From NCBI GenBank assembly GCA_905178155.1, contig CAJINV010000046.1:1-37391 (forward strand): 37,391 nt of DNA, in the 5' to 3' direction. Shown here in pieces: positions 18,709 through 30,127 of the stretch. Source of the stretch: Amoebophrya sp. A120 (lineage: Eukaryota; Sar; Dinophyceae; Syndiniales; Amoebophryaceae). The position numbers and the translations under genes are program-made. Each line of letters opens with the position of its first letter. Within the stretch, counting starts at the first letter, position 1. The notes under the pieces were generated by a model. It was given only the letters and a program-made list of their open reading frames with translations, ran no database searches and was not told where the DNA came from.

Positions 18709-21700
18709 ATGACGCAGAGCGCAGGCGATTCCACGTCCAAGAAAGCTCCCGAGGCTTACCAGACAAGAACGGGCGATAGCAGCTCGAAGCAATTCTTGGA
18801 AGGCGATGGTAGCGGCAGCTCCAAGCAAAGAAATGCTGCACCGGACAACAAAAAGGCCAACATGCCGCCACTTGCGTCGTTTGAAAGTGGGAGGATACCT
18901 GCTCCAAATATGGCGGCGTGAGCTCATTTTTTTCGAAGAAATTTTTTTTTTTGCTATGCGACTTTGGTAGCCATCCACGTTGGCATGACATGTGTCCCAC
19001 GACTGGAGTTAGTTGACATGCCCAGTCCGGAACCTTCGGCCGGAGCCCGGTATAGCGGCCCGCCTTTGATGCGACAAAGCGGCGACAAATGTGGAGCGGC
19101 CCCGCTTTCACTGTGGTGCCGAGGGTCTTACGCCCGGGGGGTGTTGAAGTATTGCCCGGAGCAGATAAAAGCATTCGCGCGCGCGGACGTTGCGCGGAAG
19201 GCGGTCTGCCATGCGTGGCCTTTGCAAATAATCCGTCACACAGAAACACACAAACCACGGGCGACCCCTAAAAGGCGCGCGCGCCTTGTGCGGGTGCGGG
19301 TGCATGGGGCTAGGGCCCCTCGGAAAACAGCAAAGAACCGGGGCGCCGGTGGCCCGCGATCGAGCCACGCCAGCTCGCATATGTCCCGGCAATCAAAAAA
19401 GCCGCGCGCCTAATCTGCGCGGCGCGTTTTATTACTCTGCAAAAGCCCAAAGCCCGCCCCCAGGGCCGGGCCGGGATTGGCACGCGGGGCGGTGGTGCAG
19501 CTCTGATTTTTCTCTTTCGGGTTGTGCAAGTGTTGCGCCGCGCGATTTGTGCCCTTTTGGGCCGTCGCGCTTCGCAGCTCCGATCCCGATTTCGAGGCCC
19601 CTGGGAAGAAAACCTACGGCGCCACTCCATGCGCCGCGCATTTCGAAACAGCCGCAGGCGCCCTTTTACGGCAATGCGGGGGCTAGGTGCCCTCTCCCCC
19701 AAGTCCGAGCGGGGGGCATGCGGGGCAGGGCTGTAGTTGCCGCCCATTCTGCGACCGCGTCAGGTGGAGGACGGCGGGGCCAGTTCGTGGGCTAAAAACT
19801 GGCTAAATTTTTCGGGATTTCCCCGAGGCCCCAAGGCCCGGGCACCTCTCTGGCTTGGCCCGTGTGCCGCCGCCCAGGTTCGTGTCTTATCGCTCCCCCC
19901 TGTCTGGTTCGTCTCCGCCTTGTCGGTCCCATGGGGTTTGTTCGTGTCTGTGGGCCACTGGTACAATGCGGCCGCGGTGCCTGCTCCTACCTTGTGTTTT
20001 GTGTTTGGCCGCGCGCCAAGTTTTAAAATTTAAAAATTGGCCCGGTTTTCCATAGAAATGTGGAGACGGCCAATTTCGACATGTCTTCCGACGCTGGTTT
20101 TCCGGATATTTTGCACCACGCAAAATATCCGGCAGCGTGGTCATGTGTGTTGCAGGGGAAGGCATTATCTCAGGCACAACAGGCTCGAGATGGTGTCTGT
20201 CACTATCTCGGCCAAGCCCTGGGGGTTGCCTCTCCTTATAATTGTTCTGCATCGCGCTCCGCGCTGTGTTGTGTTTGTCTTTCTGATGACGTCGACCTTC
20301 GTCGCAGGATTCTTGTTCTAAATGTGGCTTTGGAAATATAGAAGTCCAGAGGACTTCCATGTTTCCAAAGCCGCGGGATTCACACTTTTTCATCTTCGAA
20401 GTCGGCGGCTAAATCTGCAAGTTTGTGACTTCCTTCCCGAAATCACTGTACTCGCGAATTTAGCCGTTCGAGGCGAAGATGAAAGGAGTGTGAATCCCGC
20501 AAAGTTTAGAACAAGAATTAGAAGGGCAATTTAGAGCATGATTTAGCCATGCGATTTAGAACAAAAAATAGAATAGGGCTTAGAATAGGATTTAGCCGGC
20601 CGATTTAGCACACAATTTAGCGGGCCAAATTAGAAAGGATTTTCCGCGCTTTTTGCTAAACTGCCAATTTAGCAAAAAGCGCGGAAGGCTAAATCGTTTG
20701 GGGCGGTGGAAATGTGGTGGGGAAATATAATAACCATTCGCGCATGGGATGGCGGCCCACTGATTTCCGGGGGCCAAACACATTTCCGCCGGCGCCGGCT
20801 TCCGTTTGGGTCTGTCCTTCTTGGGTTCAAGGGCTTCCGCCTTCGGGCATTTCGTTTCCATGTCTATCCCCCATGCGCCATGGGGTGTCGTCTCGTTCTG
20901 TGCGCGCTCCGTCCGGGCCGCCGCAAAAAAGCCGTCGCAAACTCCGCTGGGGTTTTGTTTTCTTTTGCCCACGCCGCGCGGGCTTACTCTTTTCCTTCGG
21001 CGGCAACGCCACCGCGGTCGCCTTTGTTTGCCCGGACTTTTTAAAAATCCCGAAAAAATTAGCCAAAATTTAGCGGGCGAAGTCGCCCCACGCCCTCCAT
21101 CTGAACCGCGAGGTGGCGCGTTCTGCGTATTCTGCCAGCGGCCACGGCATTTGGCTACCCCATGCGCGTCGCGTCTTTGCTTTGCCTACAATGCCCCCCG
21201 GCGGTGGGGCGGGCTGCGTCGCTTTCTTCGCCCGCATGTTGAGCAAAGCCCCTCGGTTTGGGGGGGCAAGGCCGGCCGCCTGTTTTCCACATGCCGAAAG
21301 GGCCGGCGAGGAACCGTGGCAGCCTTCGGAAGGTGCTCGCGGCTGGTTGGAGGCGGTGTTCCATGGCAAAAATAGAGCGCCCAGAAAAGAGCGGCAAGGC
21401 CGCTGGAAGAGCAGCCTGCCGAGGGCGTGCGGGCGGCTTGCGCGCGCGTGCCCTCTATGGCAGTTGCGGCCGGTTCGGCGATGCCTAAGTGCGGAAAGGC
21501 GGCGGGCGGCAGATTTTGCTGGGGCTCTCGCGACCCTTTCTGTGGCTTTTTGTTATGGGCCGGGGCCGCTAGCCCCGCCGTAGGGATGGCGCCTCGCGTA
21601 GCCTATTGCCGCCAAGCTTGCCGCCGTTTTTCTGTTTTGGCGCCTTCGGCGTCGCGCAGAAGACGGGAATCAGGAGCCTGTGGTGGCGCACAGAGGTCGC

Positions 21701-24700
21701 AAAAACCGGAAGGGCCCCCACACACAATGGCCCCGGCCTTTGGGTGGAAATCATACGCAAAGGCGCACGGGGGAATGTTGTTCTGCGGCTTTGGTGCAGG
21801 CGTTGGTGGTTGCGCGTCTGCAGCAACCGGCAAAGCCCCCGAAGAACGAGGCCGCGCGCCGCATTCCGGAAGCCTGTGCTGCTAGACATGCAACCTGCGG
21901 ACCGCGCTAGCGGTTCGGCTTTACTATTTTCACCCCCCCGGAAAAAAGCCCCTCACCCCCCCCTCCCGGAGAGGCGAAAGCGCCAGCATTCCATCGGGGG
22001 AAGCTTCGAAACCACCCCCCCCCCTCCGGGACCGTTCACCCCCCCCCGACAGGGGCCTTCCCGATGCCCCTCAAAGACAGAGGCCCCCGAGGAAAGGCGT
22101 CGCGGCGCGGCGTAGTGGGCTGCCTAAATGTGTGAGCGCTGCAGGCCTTGCGCACCGGCGGGCGGGCATAGGCGAGCGGCCTTCCGGGCGTAGCAGGACA
22201 CCGCTAGGCCCTTGCGAATACAACAAAACCCGCACTGCCCTGCCTAAGCAGTGCGACGCGCCCGCCCGGGCCCGCCTGCCAGCACGGCCATGGCCTTTTT
22301 GCTTCGCAGGGCCCGCGCTGCTCTCCGGCGTGCCTAAGCGACAGCAAAGGGCGCGGTGGTTTTTCGGACCGACCCCGGGGCCCTTTGCGCTTACTCTGCA
22401 CCCGCCCCGGGATTGTTTCTGATCCTAGCGGCCTCTGCATCGCTGCGCGCGCCGAATCACGAAACTCCGCCCGCCACGGGGACAGCGGCCTTGCTGGCGG
22501 TTGGTAGTTCTTTCGCAGACCCCAAATCCGCCCCGCAACCAAACAAGGAGGGGCGAAGGCACTGCGCGGCGCGCCCTCACGCCCCTAATTTTTTGGCACG
22601 CGCACCCCGGGCCCCCCGCCGCCATCGGGCCTCGGCAACCAAGGGCCGGCGACCGTGAATGTGTTGCGAGGCGGGCAGCTGTTTGCTTTTATTCACTTCT
22701 GCCCAAAACAGTTCGCCAGCGCCACCGCCTGCCCAGCGCCCAAGCGTGACCCTCACGCCCTTTGGGCTTTCGCTGCCTGCGTGGGCCCCCTCCTCGGCCG
22801 TGGCCGACTGTGGCGGCATGATGCGCGTGCCGCTGCGGATGGCCAATCGCCGGCATCTCCCGGCGCGTATGTCTGCAGCGCCAGGGCGGTGGCCGTCTCT
22901 TGTGCCCAGGTGCCGGCATGAGGCCCCCTTCGGGGTGGATTACGTGGCAGGCCGCCCACGGTTTGCCACCGGGGCAAAGCGGGCAGGAAGCCGGCGCGCC
23001 GCCTTCGCGCACGATAGAGGAGGGGGCCCCCCAAAGCCCCGCCCGGGCGGTCCGGCCTTTCGCCTTTTTTCTCGGCCGGGCCCGGGGAAGTTCATGCCCC
23101 CGCCTTCATATTTCCCGGCGGAGTGCGCCTGTGTGATATCCAGCCGCGGGGCCCCCCGCGCTTTTGTCATCTCGATAAGCCCCCCCAAGGTTGGGAGGCT
23201 CGCTGGGTTTCCCGCCATTCCTGTGGCGCCAATTTCGCACGAAGGTGCGCGAGGCCGGTGCGCGCGTACTAGTGGCGCGGCCTGTTTGCCTTCGCCAGGC
23301 CAATCGGTTTGGGTTTTGCGGCAGAATCATAGACACAAACAAAGGAGCAAGGCGGCCGCCGCCCAATTCCGCGACCCCTGGCCCCCCCAGCCCGCGGCCA
23401 AATGTCGGCGACCACGCGCCACAGCCTGCGCACGGGCCGCGCCTCGTTTGTGGTCTCGCCGCCCTATTGCCATAGCGCCGCCACAGCTTTGCGGTCATGG
23501 GTGCTGGCGGTTCCACGTTCGCGCACCGCTCCGAGACGGGTCCGCGCCTCAGCTTCCTGCTTTACCACCCCGCCGGCTACCGCAATATCGGGCTCCGTCT
23601 TCATTTCGCAAGCGGGCCTTCTGCTATTAGTCACAGTAATGGGGCCAGTAAATGCACATATTGCTAGGCATTTAGGTGGCATATGAAAAAAAAAAAATTT
23701 TTTCAAAAAAAATGAGCTCGCGCCGCCATACCAAAGGGCGGCGCTAACAAAGGACCGGCTCCGTCTGCAAATGCTCCCGATGCGACGAGTGGATCCCCTC
23801 CTGCGGTAAAGAGAAAGACGAATTCCAATTCGATAGTTGTACCAAAAGCACCATCAGATCCTTCTCCCCCGTCTGGGGAAATAGCAAAGAGCAATCTTGG
23901 AGGGGAGCCCAGTACTGGATCGGTCACAGCGGAAGCGAATTCTAATATTAGTGGCGCAGGTAATTATCCACCAATAAAGCCGAGTATACTAAAGGGCACT
24001 ACGTCACCAGGTGCTTCGGCCCTCTCCGATGGTGATGGAACGTCCGCAGCTGTAACGGATGCTGATACGACTGATCCACCTCCTTCATCTCCTGCAGCTA
24101 CGAATACAACTGCGACGGCGACTGCGAACCCGGCCGGTCAAGACCATTCCCCCGCGAAACCAAAAGCCGGCGCACTAGTGCACTTTCAATCTTCTGGCAC
24201 TATCCCTAATTTAGCTCCCTCCCGACTGGACTCCACGGCGAGCAACTCAGCGGGCATGTCCATGGCGAGTGCTATGGCCGCGAAGCGGGCTGCGAAGACC
24301 ATCAAGGAAAAGGCACGGAAACTTCGCGACGAGCGGCTACAGAAGATCGATGCACTGAACCCCGCGGCCAACAACTTGGTGAAAGAGCGACGCGCCCTGC
24401 GGGGCCGGAAGGATATTTCGCTGATGCAGCGCATCGTGGTCTCGAAGCGGTTCGACTTCCTGGTCACGGTGTATCAAATGTAAAAGTGTCTGGGTCTGGA
24501 AACTTGTGATGCTGTGTTGCGTATCATGAGGACAGGAGGCCACAATTGCTGGCTCAGCATGCCAAGTTTCTGAGCTTCTAGGTGTTGCCTATTCTGCATG
24601 ACAAACTACGATTCTGCATGACAGAAAAGTGGGGCTCTTTGGTAATGTGCATGACAGATTTCAGAGTCATGCCAGACAAGCATGACAAACTTGCATTGTT

Positions 24701-27700
24701 CCAGACCCAGACATTTTTACATTTGATACGGTGCTAATCACGGCGAATTGCATCTTGATGGGGTTCGAATACCAACTAAGTGCGGACCACAAGGAGGACT
24801 ACGCCACCGGCATCGCCTATGGAAGCGTCAGGTTTGAAATCGTCAAAGTTGAAATAATGACACATCTACCCTGGTAGATTCTTTTCGTGGAGTGACTGGA
24901 AGGAGTTCCTCCGGTCGCCTTTGTTCATGGGCTGGCAGATCCCTAGAAGCTAATGCCTGGAGGTACTGGACTCCCTTCCCCTGCGAGAGGGGCGGGAGGG
25001 TGCCTCCCGTTCGCGGTGTTTGGATTGCGTTTTGAGCTGTTAGACGCAGCTATTTTTGTCTTTACGCACAGGCTTACATGTTCCGCTAGAGTGCGGAGCA
25101 CTGCCTAGAGGGCAGTCCCAGCGGGGACAGTTTGCGTTTGCCGATGCTTCGCTAGAGTGCGGGGCATTGCCTAGAGGGCAGTCCCAGTCGGGACAGTTTG
25201 CGTTTGCCGATGCCTTGCTAGAGTGCGGAGCATTGCCTAGAGGGCAGGCCCAGCGGGGACAGTTTGCGTTTGCCGATGCTTCGCTAGAGTGCGGGGCATT
25301 GCCTAGAGGGCAGCCCCAGTCGGGACAGTTTGCGTTTGCCGATGCCTTGCTAGAGTGCGGAGCATTGCCTAGAGGGCAGGCCCAGCGGGGACAGTTTGCG
25401 TTTGCCGATGCTTCGCTAGAGTGCGGGGCATTGCCTAGAGGGCAGCCCCAGTGGGGACAGTTTGCGTTTGCCGATGCTTCGCTAGAGTGCGGAGCATTGC
25501 CTAGAGGGCAGTCCCAGCGGGGACCGTTTGCGTTTGCCGATGTTTCGCTAGAGTGCGGAGCATTGCCTAGAGGGCAGTCCCAGGGGGGACAGTTTTGCGT
25601 CTGCCGATGCTTCGCTAGAGTGCAAGGAATTTGCCTTGAGGGTTGTCCCAGCGAGGACAGGTTGGCGCATGCTCGCCATGGGGGCGGCCTCAGCGGAGGC
25701 GGTGTCGCGGTGTTTTGCTACACGGCCGAGTCCAGTGGGGAGTAGTTTTGCGGACATTTACTATGGGGCAGTTTTATCGGAAGATGCGAAGACAGTGCTG
25801 CGTCAGCGTCGGTTTGTTGTGAGGCAGCCCCAGATAGAGTCGCGGGTATAAGCATTGGTAGCCTCAACGAGGATTGTGCCTTCTGCAGTTGGATCGTTAC
25901 CGCTGGAGGGGTTCTGGTGTGGCAGGCCTTCACAACGTTGTCGCTTTCGCTGTAGAGGTGAGGCTGGCCGCGGCCGTCCTGGGGTGTCCTTACCAGATTG
26001 AAAGGGCCACGGTAGTTAGCTTGGGCTGGCATGCGTCTATATGTATTTCTTCCATCCTTTTGGGCTCCAGTCTGGGCCGGGTTGTCACGTCTTGAGGGCG
26101 TCGCGGTATGTTTTCTACACTGGGCAATGGCCTTGCACTCTCGGGGCCGGCGGCCTCTTCTCCCTTGGAGATTGATGTTGGTATGCGCACTCCCCGACCA
26201 GAAGTTTTGCGGAGGCCCCCCCGCATCCGCGCGGGGGATCTCGGATGATATTCTCCAGAGACTGTTGCTGTTCCGTCTCTTCGTCTTCTTGAAAGTGCTT
26301 GCATTAGCGCGCCGGTAATGTTGGGGGCATTGTTTATTTGCCCAGAGGTCTTGTCTATTTTGCAATGTGACATCTTGTGGCCGGGGTCGCCACTGTTCGG
26401 CAGCGTCGTTTGGCGCCTTATTTCCGTGCTCTATGGTGGATATCGATATACCTTCATCTGTCCTCGATCCCGCCTTGCTTTGGGAACAGGGGTCGTTTGG
26501 CACTGGCGGTACCCAATCCGTTACCCTTGCGAACTTGTTCCCATGCTTTGGCTGGGGTTCTTGGTGTCCAATTTGTTCGCCCTCTGTTCCCTTAGCAGGG
26601 TGGGGCCGAGGATCCTCCAAGTCAATTACAATCTATTGCGCTACATACTGCTTCGTGCGGGACGATGGTTGTGGTTCTCTAGTGGCGGACCCGTCCTTCT
26701 TGACAGGCTGTCTCTATGGGCACGGTGTGGCCTCGTTGGCGCGCCGATACAATCATAGGCGCACGGATTCCTTCCGGCGGTAAGGGGCTCGCGCGCGAGT
26801 CTGTATGCCTTGGGGGCTACGATAGCGCTATCGTTCGCCACGCGCTCCTGGGGAGGGCTTTGCTTGTCGCTAGCCACGGCAGGCATTGCTAGGTCTAGTG
26901 CCTCTAGTGAGATTTTGGCGCCCGTGGAGGCGGAAGGGGGCCGCAAAGGGGCGGCTGTTCGTGCTCGGTCTTCGGTTGTTGGTCAGTATCCGGGAGTATG
27001 TAATGCCCTTGTTGCGGGCTTCTGTGGCTTATTGTTTGGCTTGTCCCGCGGGAAGCACTACCGGGGATGGCCCCCTGCTCTTTCAGTTGTGCGCCTCTGC
27101 GTCCAGTTGCAACGGCTTCTACTTTTGACCCGTTACACGGGGCAGTCTCTCCCGGCGGGCAGGGACGTACTCGAAGATGTTGCTCGCGTTTGGCTGGCGC
27201 TCGGGCGCTTTTGGTTTTGTGTCACGGAGACCGCTGCGCGCGCCGGGGCGGTTTGTCTCCAGGGCGCCTACGTTTCAAGTTTTGCGGGCTCTGAGGCTTT
27301 GCTGCGTTTATTCTGGCGGAATTGGTGTCATCACTGTATTGCCGGATCCGGATGTGGTTCGCTTTTTCGCGGTTACTTGGGGCTCGCCTTCCGTGCGGGC
27401 TATAGCTCCGAAGTAGGGGCCGGGGCAAGTGGGGCTGGGCTGGCGCTTCTCTCCCCCCATTCAACCACCTGCGGTGGGGTTCTGGGGGGTCTTGCCTGTT
27501 GGCCAGGTGGTGGTGGAGTGGGTCGTTCCCTGCTGCGGGAGCGAGGGTTCGACCCGCTCGACCCAGCCCCAATGGCGCCGTCCAACGGGTTACTCGGGTT
27601 GGTTTGGCGCATAGGATGACAGATGGAAGGAACGCAACGAAATTGTAATGCATAAAATGCGATACAAAAAGCGACTCTATTGCAGAGGACGCAAGGGAGG

Positions 27701-29372
27701 CAGATCATAATCCTGGTAAGGGTCAAAAGTTGGACTGCTGACTAGCATGACAGAAGGCAGCTCTTTTGCCCTAAACCGCATGACAGACTCGCTTCCAGGA
27801 CCGGGAAAATTTGTCATGCACCGACTACAAACTGCAGGTCTAACTGGTATCCGTTTTATGCATGACAAACTATTTCAACTTTGACGATTTCAAACCTGAC
27901 ACATCCATATCGCCATCGGCGACAGTCTGTTCTTGCTCTTCTTCACGGTGGAGCTGGTCCTGCGCTGCATGGCGTTCGGGGCGCGCCGAATTCTGTTCAA
28001 CTTCCAGTACTCCCTGGACGTGGCCGTGGTGTTGACCGGGTGGCTGTTCGATGTGTTCTTTCCCCTGGCGACCACGGGGACCATCACGGTGGCTGGAACG
28101 GACCAGAAGGGCGGTGTGCAGAGTGCGGTGAAGATCCTCCGCGTGTTTCGGGCCTTCCGCGTGCTGCGGTTGCTGACCATCTTCGAGCACTTGTGGCACG
28201 TGGTGCAGTTGTTCTTCTTCTCCCTGACCCCGTTGATGTGGACGGTTCTGTTCATCATGATCATCATCTTCCTGTTCGGGATCTTTTCCGTCGTCATCAT
28301 CGGGCAGAACGATAGCATGACCTACGAAGCGGACGACAACAACCCGGAACACGAGGAGGCGTTCGACAACGCGAAGTCCCTGTTCGGGACGACGCGGGAC
28401 AGCATCGTGTATTTGTTCCAAATGATGACGCTGGACGGCTGGACGGACATGGTCGTCCCCCTGTCCAACGACCACATTTGGCCCTACTTCTACTTTCTGC
28501 TCTTCATCTCCATCTCCGCCCTGGGGCTGATGAATCTGGTCACCGTGACCGTGCTGGAAACGGCCAGCCGCCAGCAGCGGGAGGTGCGGCGCAACCTGGA
28601 CATTGACGAGAAAATGGGGGAAATCCAGGACCTGCTCCAGTTCCCCGGACAGGAGGTGGTCAACACGACGCGGACCTTCTTCATCGAGAACTACAAGAAG
28701 TCGCTGGCGTTTCGCAAGGTGTTCGAAAAGCTGGACCTCACGGACGAGGACGCGGGCTACTTCTTCGACGCGATGGACCTGGACAGCAGCGGCGAGCTCG
28801 ACCCCTTTGAGCTGTCCACCACGTACATGGAGTTGACCACCTCCGTGATGAACTCCACGGCGTCCGTGGCCCTGATTCGTTCCGCCAATGTCCCGGAGGA
28901 GAAGGGCCGCATCCTGAAGGCGACGATGTTGCAGGCGCAGCAGAGCCGCTTCCAGGAGATCGCGAAGAAAAATTTCGACGACGGCCTCAAGGCCTCGTCG
29001 CGGGCGGCAGTCAAACAGAACGAGCAAATGCTGGCGGCGCGCGAGGATCGGGCGTCCATGAGCGAACGGCAGGACAAGATTCTGAACGAGCTCGCCGCGT
29101 TGCGTGAGGAAGTACAGGCCCTGAACTCGTTGCGGGAAGAGGTTTCCGCTATGCGCAGCGGGGGCACGATCAAAAGCGGCGGTGTCGTTGTTCCAGGGGG
29201 TACAATGGGTAGCCAGCATCCGTATAATAATCTTCACCAGCGCCCGTTCCGGTCCTCGAGCCGGAGTAGAGTAGATCCCGACCCGCAATTTGACGCAGTG
29301 GCCATGATGAGCCAAACGTCGGATGGAAAGAAAGCGCCGCGTGCAGTATCCTCGGTCGATTTAGTCATCTAG
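18709..29372 (+). CDS. Single-domain voltage-gated cation channel with EF-hand, four exons
   Basis: Exons: 18709-18908, 23736-24471, 24734-24817, 27915-29372; 825 residues. The first 270 residues are Ser/Pro/Ala-rich and disordered, then a basic helix (AAKRAAKTIKEKARKLRDER). Six-helix core: S1 FDFLVTVLITANCILMGF (about 306-323), S2 IGDSLFLLFFTVELVLRC (341-358), S3 about 369-390, voltage sensor S4 AVKILRVFRAFRVLRLLTIF (411-430, basic every third residue), S5, pore loop MMTLDGWTDM with filter TLDGW (512-516), and S6 ALGLMNLVTVTVLETA. A canonical EF-hand loop DLDSSGELDPFE (628-639) follows, then a coiled coil. It should pass Ca2+ or Na+ across a membrane, resembling NaChBac/CatSper/EukCat-type channels, probably as a tetramer. 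The Asp in the filter favours cation selectivity but does not settle Ca2+ versus Na+. Exon 2 lacks an early ATG, so only the splice model reveals it. Confidence 0.9.
20102..20132. repeat. Perfect 13-bp hairpin inside element 7
   Basis: The arm ccggatattttgc (20102-20114) pairs with gcaaaatatccgg (20120-20132) across a 5-base loop. Confidence 0.85.
20373..20500. repeat. Long imperfect inverted repeat inside element 7
   Basis: The arm at 20373-20398 (gcgggattcacac...catcttcg) is complementary to 20474-20500 with a few differences. The 75 bases between contain a further pair, ggctaaatctgc and cgaatttagccg. Confidence 0.75.
20503..20640. repeat. Cluster of spaced TTTAG/TTAGAA motifs inside element 7
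   Basis: About eleven TTAG-containing words (atttagcc, tttagaac, cttagaat, atttagcg) occur roughly every 10-17 bases in this AT-richer island of a GC-rich element. They may be transposase- or splice-factor-binding sites, or simple degenerate repeats. Confidence 0.5.
20642..20686. repeat. Perfect 19-bp hairpin inside element 7
   Basis: The arm 20642-20660 (ttccgcgctttttgctaaa) is the exact complement of 20668-20686, with a 7-base loop. Confidence 0.92.
24472..24728 (+). mobile_element. Intronic TIR element 8 (introner, long family, 257 bp)
   Basis: It begins TATCAAATGTAAAAGTGTCT and ends AGACATTTTTACATTTGATA; the inverted repeat has one mismatch in about 30. Identical flanks CGGTG lie at 24467-24471 and 24729-24733. 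Removal restores S1 of the channel, FDFLVTVLITANCILMGF. Confidence 0.92.
24818..27909 (+). mobile_element. Intronic TIR element 9 (3.1 kb, carries a 66-bp minisatellite)
   Basis: The inverted repeat begins TATGGAAGCGTCAGG on the left and TATGGATGTGTCAGG on the right (reverse complement). It then continues for 30 perfect bases starting from GTCAGG (24827-24856 with 27871-27900). Identical flanks TCGCC lie at 24813-24817 and 27910-27914. Removal joins ATGIA to IGDSLFLLFF, fusing channel S1-S2 in frame. The right end (about 27610-27870) has the catgacaga/tttgtcatgc words typical of the short introners. The middle has the 66-bp array and long frames on both strands with no recognisable product. 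Confidence 0.88.
25086..25680 (+). repeat. 66-bp tandem array (8 units plus a degenerate ninth)
   Basis: Units start at 25086 and every 66 bases to 25548, each beginning ctagagtgcgg; the eighth has one extra base and a ninth is decayed. Because 66 is divisible by three, one frame stays open (LECGALPRGQSQRGQFAFAD repeated, in a 229-codon frame at 25056-25745). That frame is probably not a gene. Units 2 and 4, and units 3 and 5, match each other best, which suggests growth by a 132-bp dimer. Confidence 0.92.
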
Positions 29373-29631
29373 AACTAGTACTTAGTCAACGAGGTGCTTC
29401 TGCTCCAGTCTTTCCATGGTTTACCAAAACAATTTAGGAACAGATTAATGGCACCAAGAACCCATTCTCTTGATTTGCCCTGCTCCTTCAGCGGTTTCTG
29501 AAACCCGACATTAGCAAGCGGCTTTCCTTGTGTGCTAACGCGGCTTTTTCGTACTTACGCAGTTTTCCAGCGCTAATAAACCGGTCTCCCCGAAGATGTC
29601 ATATGTCTTTTCAAACGCAAGCACAATGTCA

Positions 29632-29956
29632 TGATAAAAAATCAGAAAAAAACGAACCAGGAAGGGCGTTGTAAAAACAGGAGTACAATTTCTGTGCTCC
29701 GCGAAAATAGTATGAAAGATGAAAAAACAAGAAAAACACGTGTTCAACTAGTTCGTGTTTCAGATTTCGTTCTTGGGGTAAATAAATCTCCTTGTTGGTA
29801 CTTCCAATTGAAATTAGTTTTTGGCTCCTCCGTGAAATTTTCGCCCGATGGTTCACCTTCGGTTGAAGTCCCCTGGATGTCAAAATAGTCGCGTTCGTGT
29901 ACGTAGTCCCGACGTGCGCATCCACGTTTTTTTATTTCAATTTCAATTTTATGTCC
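29632..29956 (+). repeat. Upstream dispersed repeat, copy A (before the lipase gene)
   Basis: This stretch is clearly similar to 33391-33780 in the same orientation. Shared phrases include agggcgttg, ttagttcgtgtttc, taaatctc, ggttca-cttcggttgaa and tccacgttttttt. It ends about 310 bp before the lipase ATG. It could be a mobile repeat, a duplicated promoter or a 5' leader. Confidence 0.7.
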
Positions 29957-30072
29957 CAAGGAGAAGATGAGGAGTGCCAAGAACCAAGCCAAGCCTAAAC
30001 GAGCAATGAAAAAAGTGGTGAAGAGTTAGTGAGGTGAGAGTTGGCCCCCCTTCTCTCCGCTTGCTGGGAATC

Positions 30073-30127
30073 GCTACTACTACTAGCACTACTACTAGTA
30101 CTACTACTAGTACTACTACTTCTGCTA
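30073..30127. repeat. (CTA)n microsatellite
   Basis: This is a run of ctactactac units with occasional tag or cact interruptions, about 140 bases before the lipase start codon. Confidence 0.85.

Larger units (their letters stand above)
18909..23730 (+). mobile_element. Intronic TIR element 7 (giant, 4.8 kb, GC-rich)
   Basis: The ends are TATGGCGGCGTGAGCTCATT and the complement of TATGGCGGCGCGAGCTCATT. The inverted repeat continues through T-rich DNA for about 45 bp with few mismatches. The identical flanks CCAAA lie at 18904-18908 and 23731-23735. Removal with one copy joins exon 1 to exon 2 as GRIPAPKGGANKGPAPSANAP in frame. The interior is visibly more GC-rich than its surroundings, with long poly-C and poly-G runs and many hairpins. 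Open frames occur on both strands (up to 323 codons at 22659-23630), but none resembles a known protein and no transposase is seen. It shares the TAT/ATA ends and 5-bp duplication of the short introners. Confidence 0.83.

Noticed and set aside
22659-23630. 323-codon open frame inside the 4.8 kb element
   Set aside because: It is Pro/Arg/Ala-rich, as expected of random GC-rich DNA, has competing frames on both strands, and shows no transposase motif. It is left uncalled, although a profile search would be worthwhile.
25086-25613. CRISPR array
   Set aside because: The 66-bp units are contiguous with no unique spacers, and the context is eukaryotic; it is a minisatellite.
25718-26620. 300-codon minus-strand frame in the 3.1 kb element
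   Set aside because: It is low-complexity polar sequence without a recognisable domain, and plus-strand frames of similar length overlap it.
27870-29315. 481-codon open frame on the minus strand
   Set aside because: It is antisense to channel exon 4, is rich in His, Gln and Arg, and matches no family; a shadow frame.
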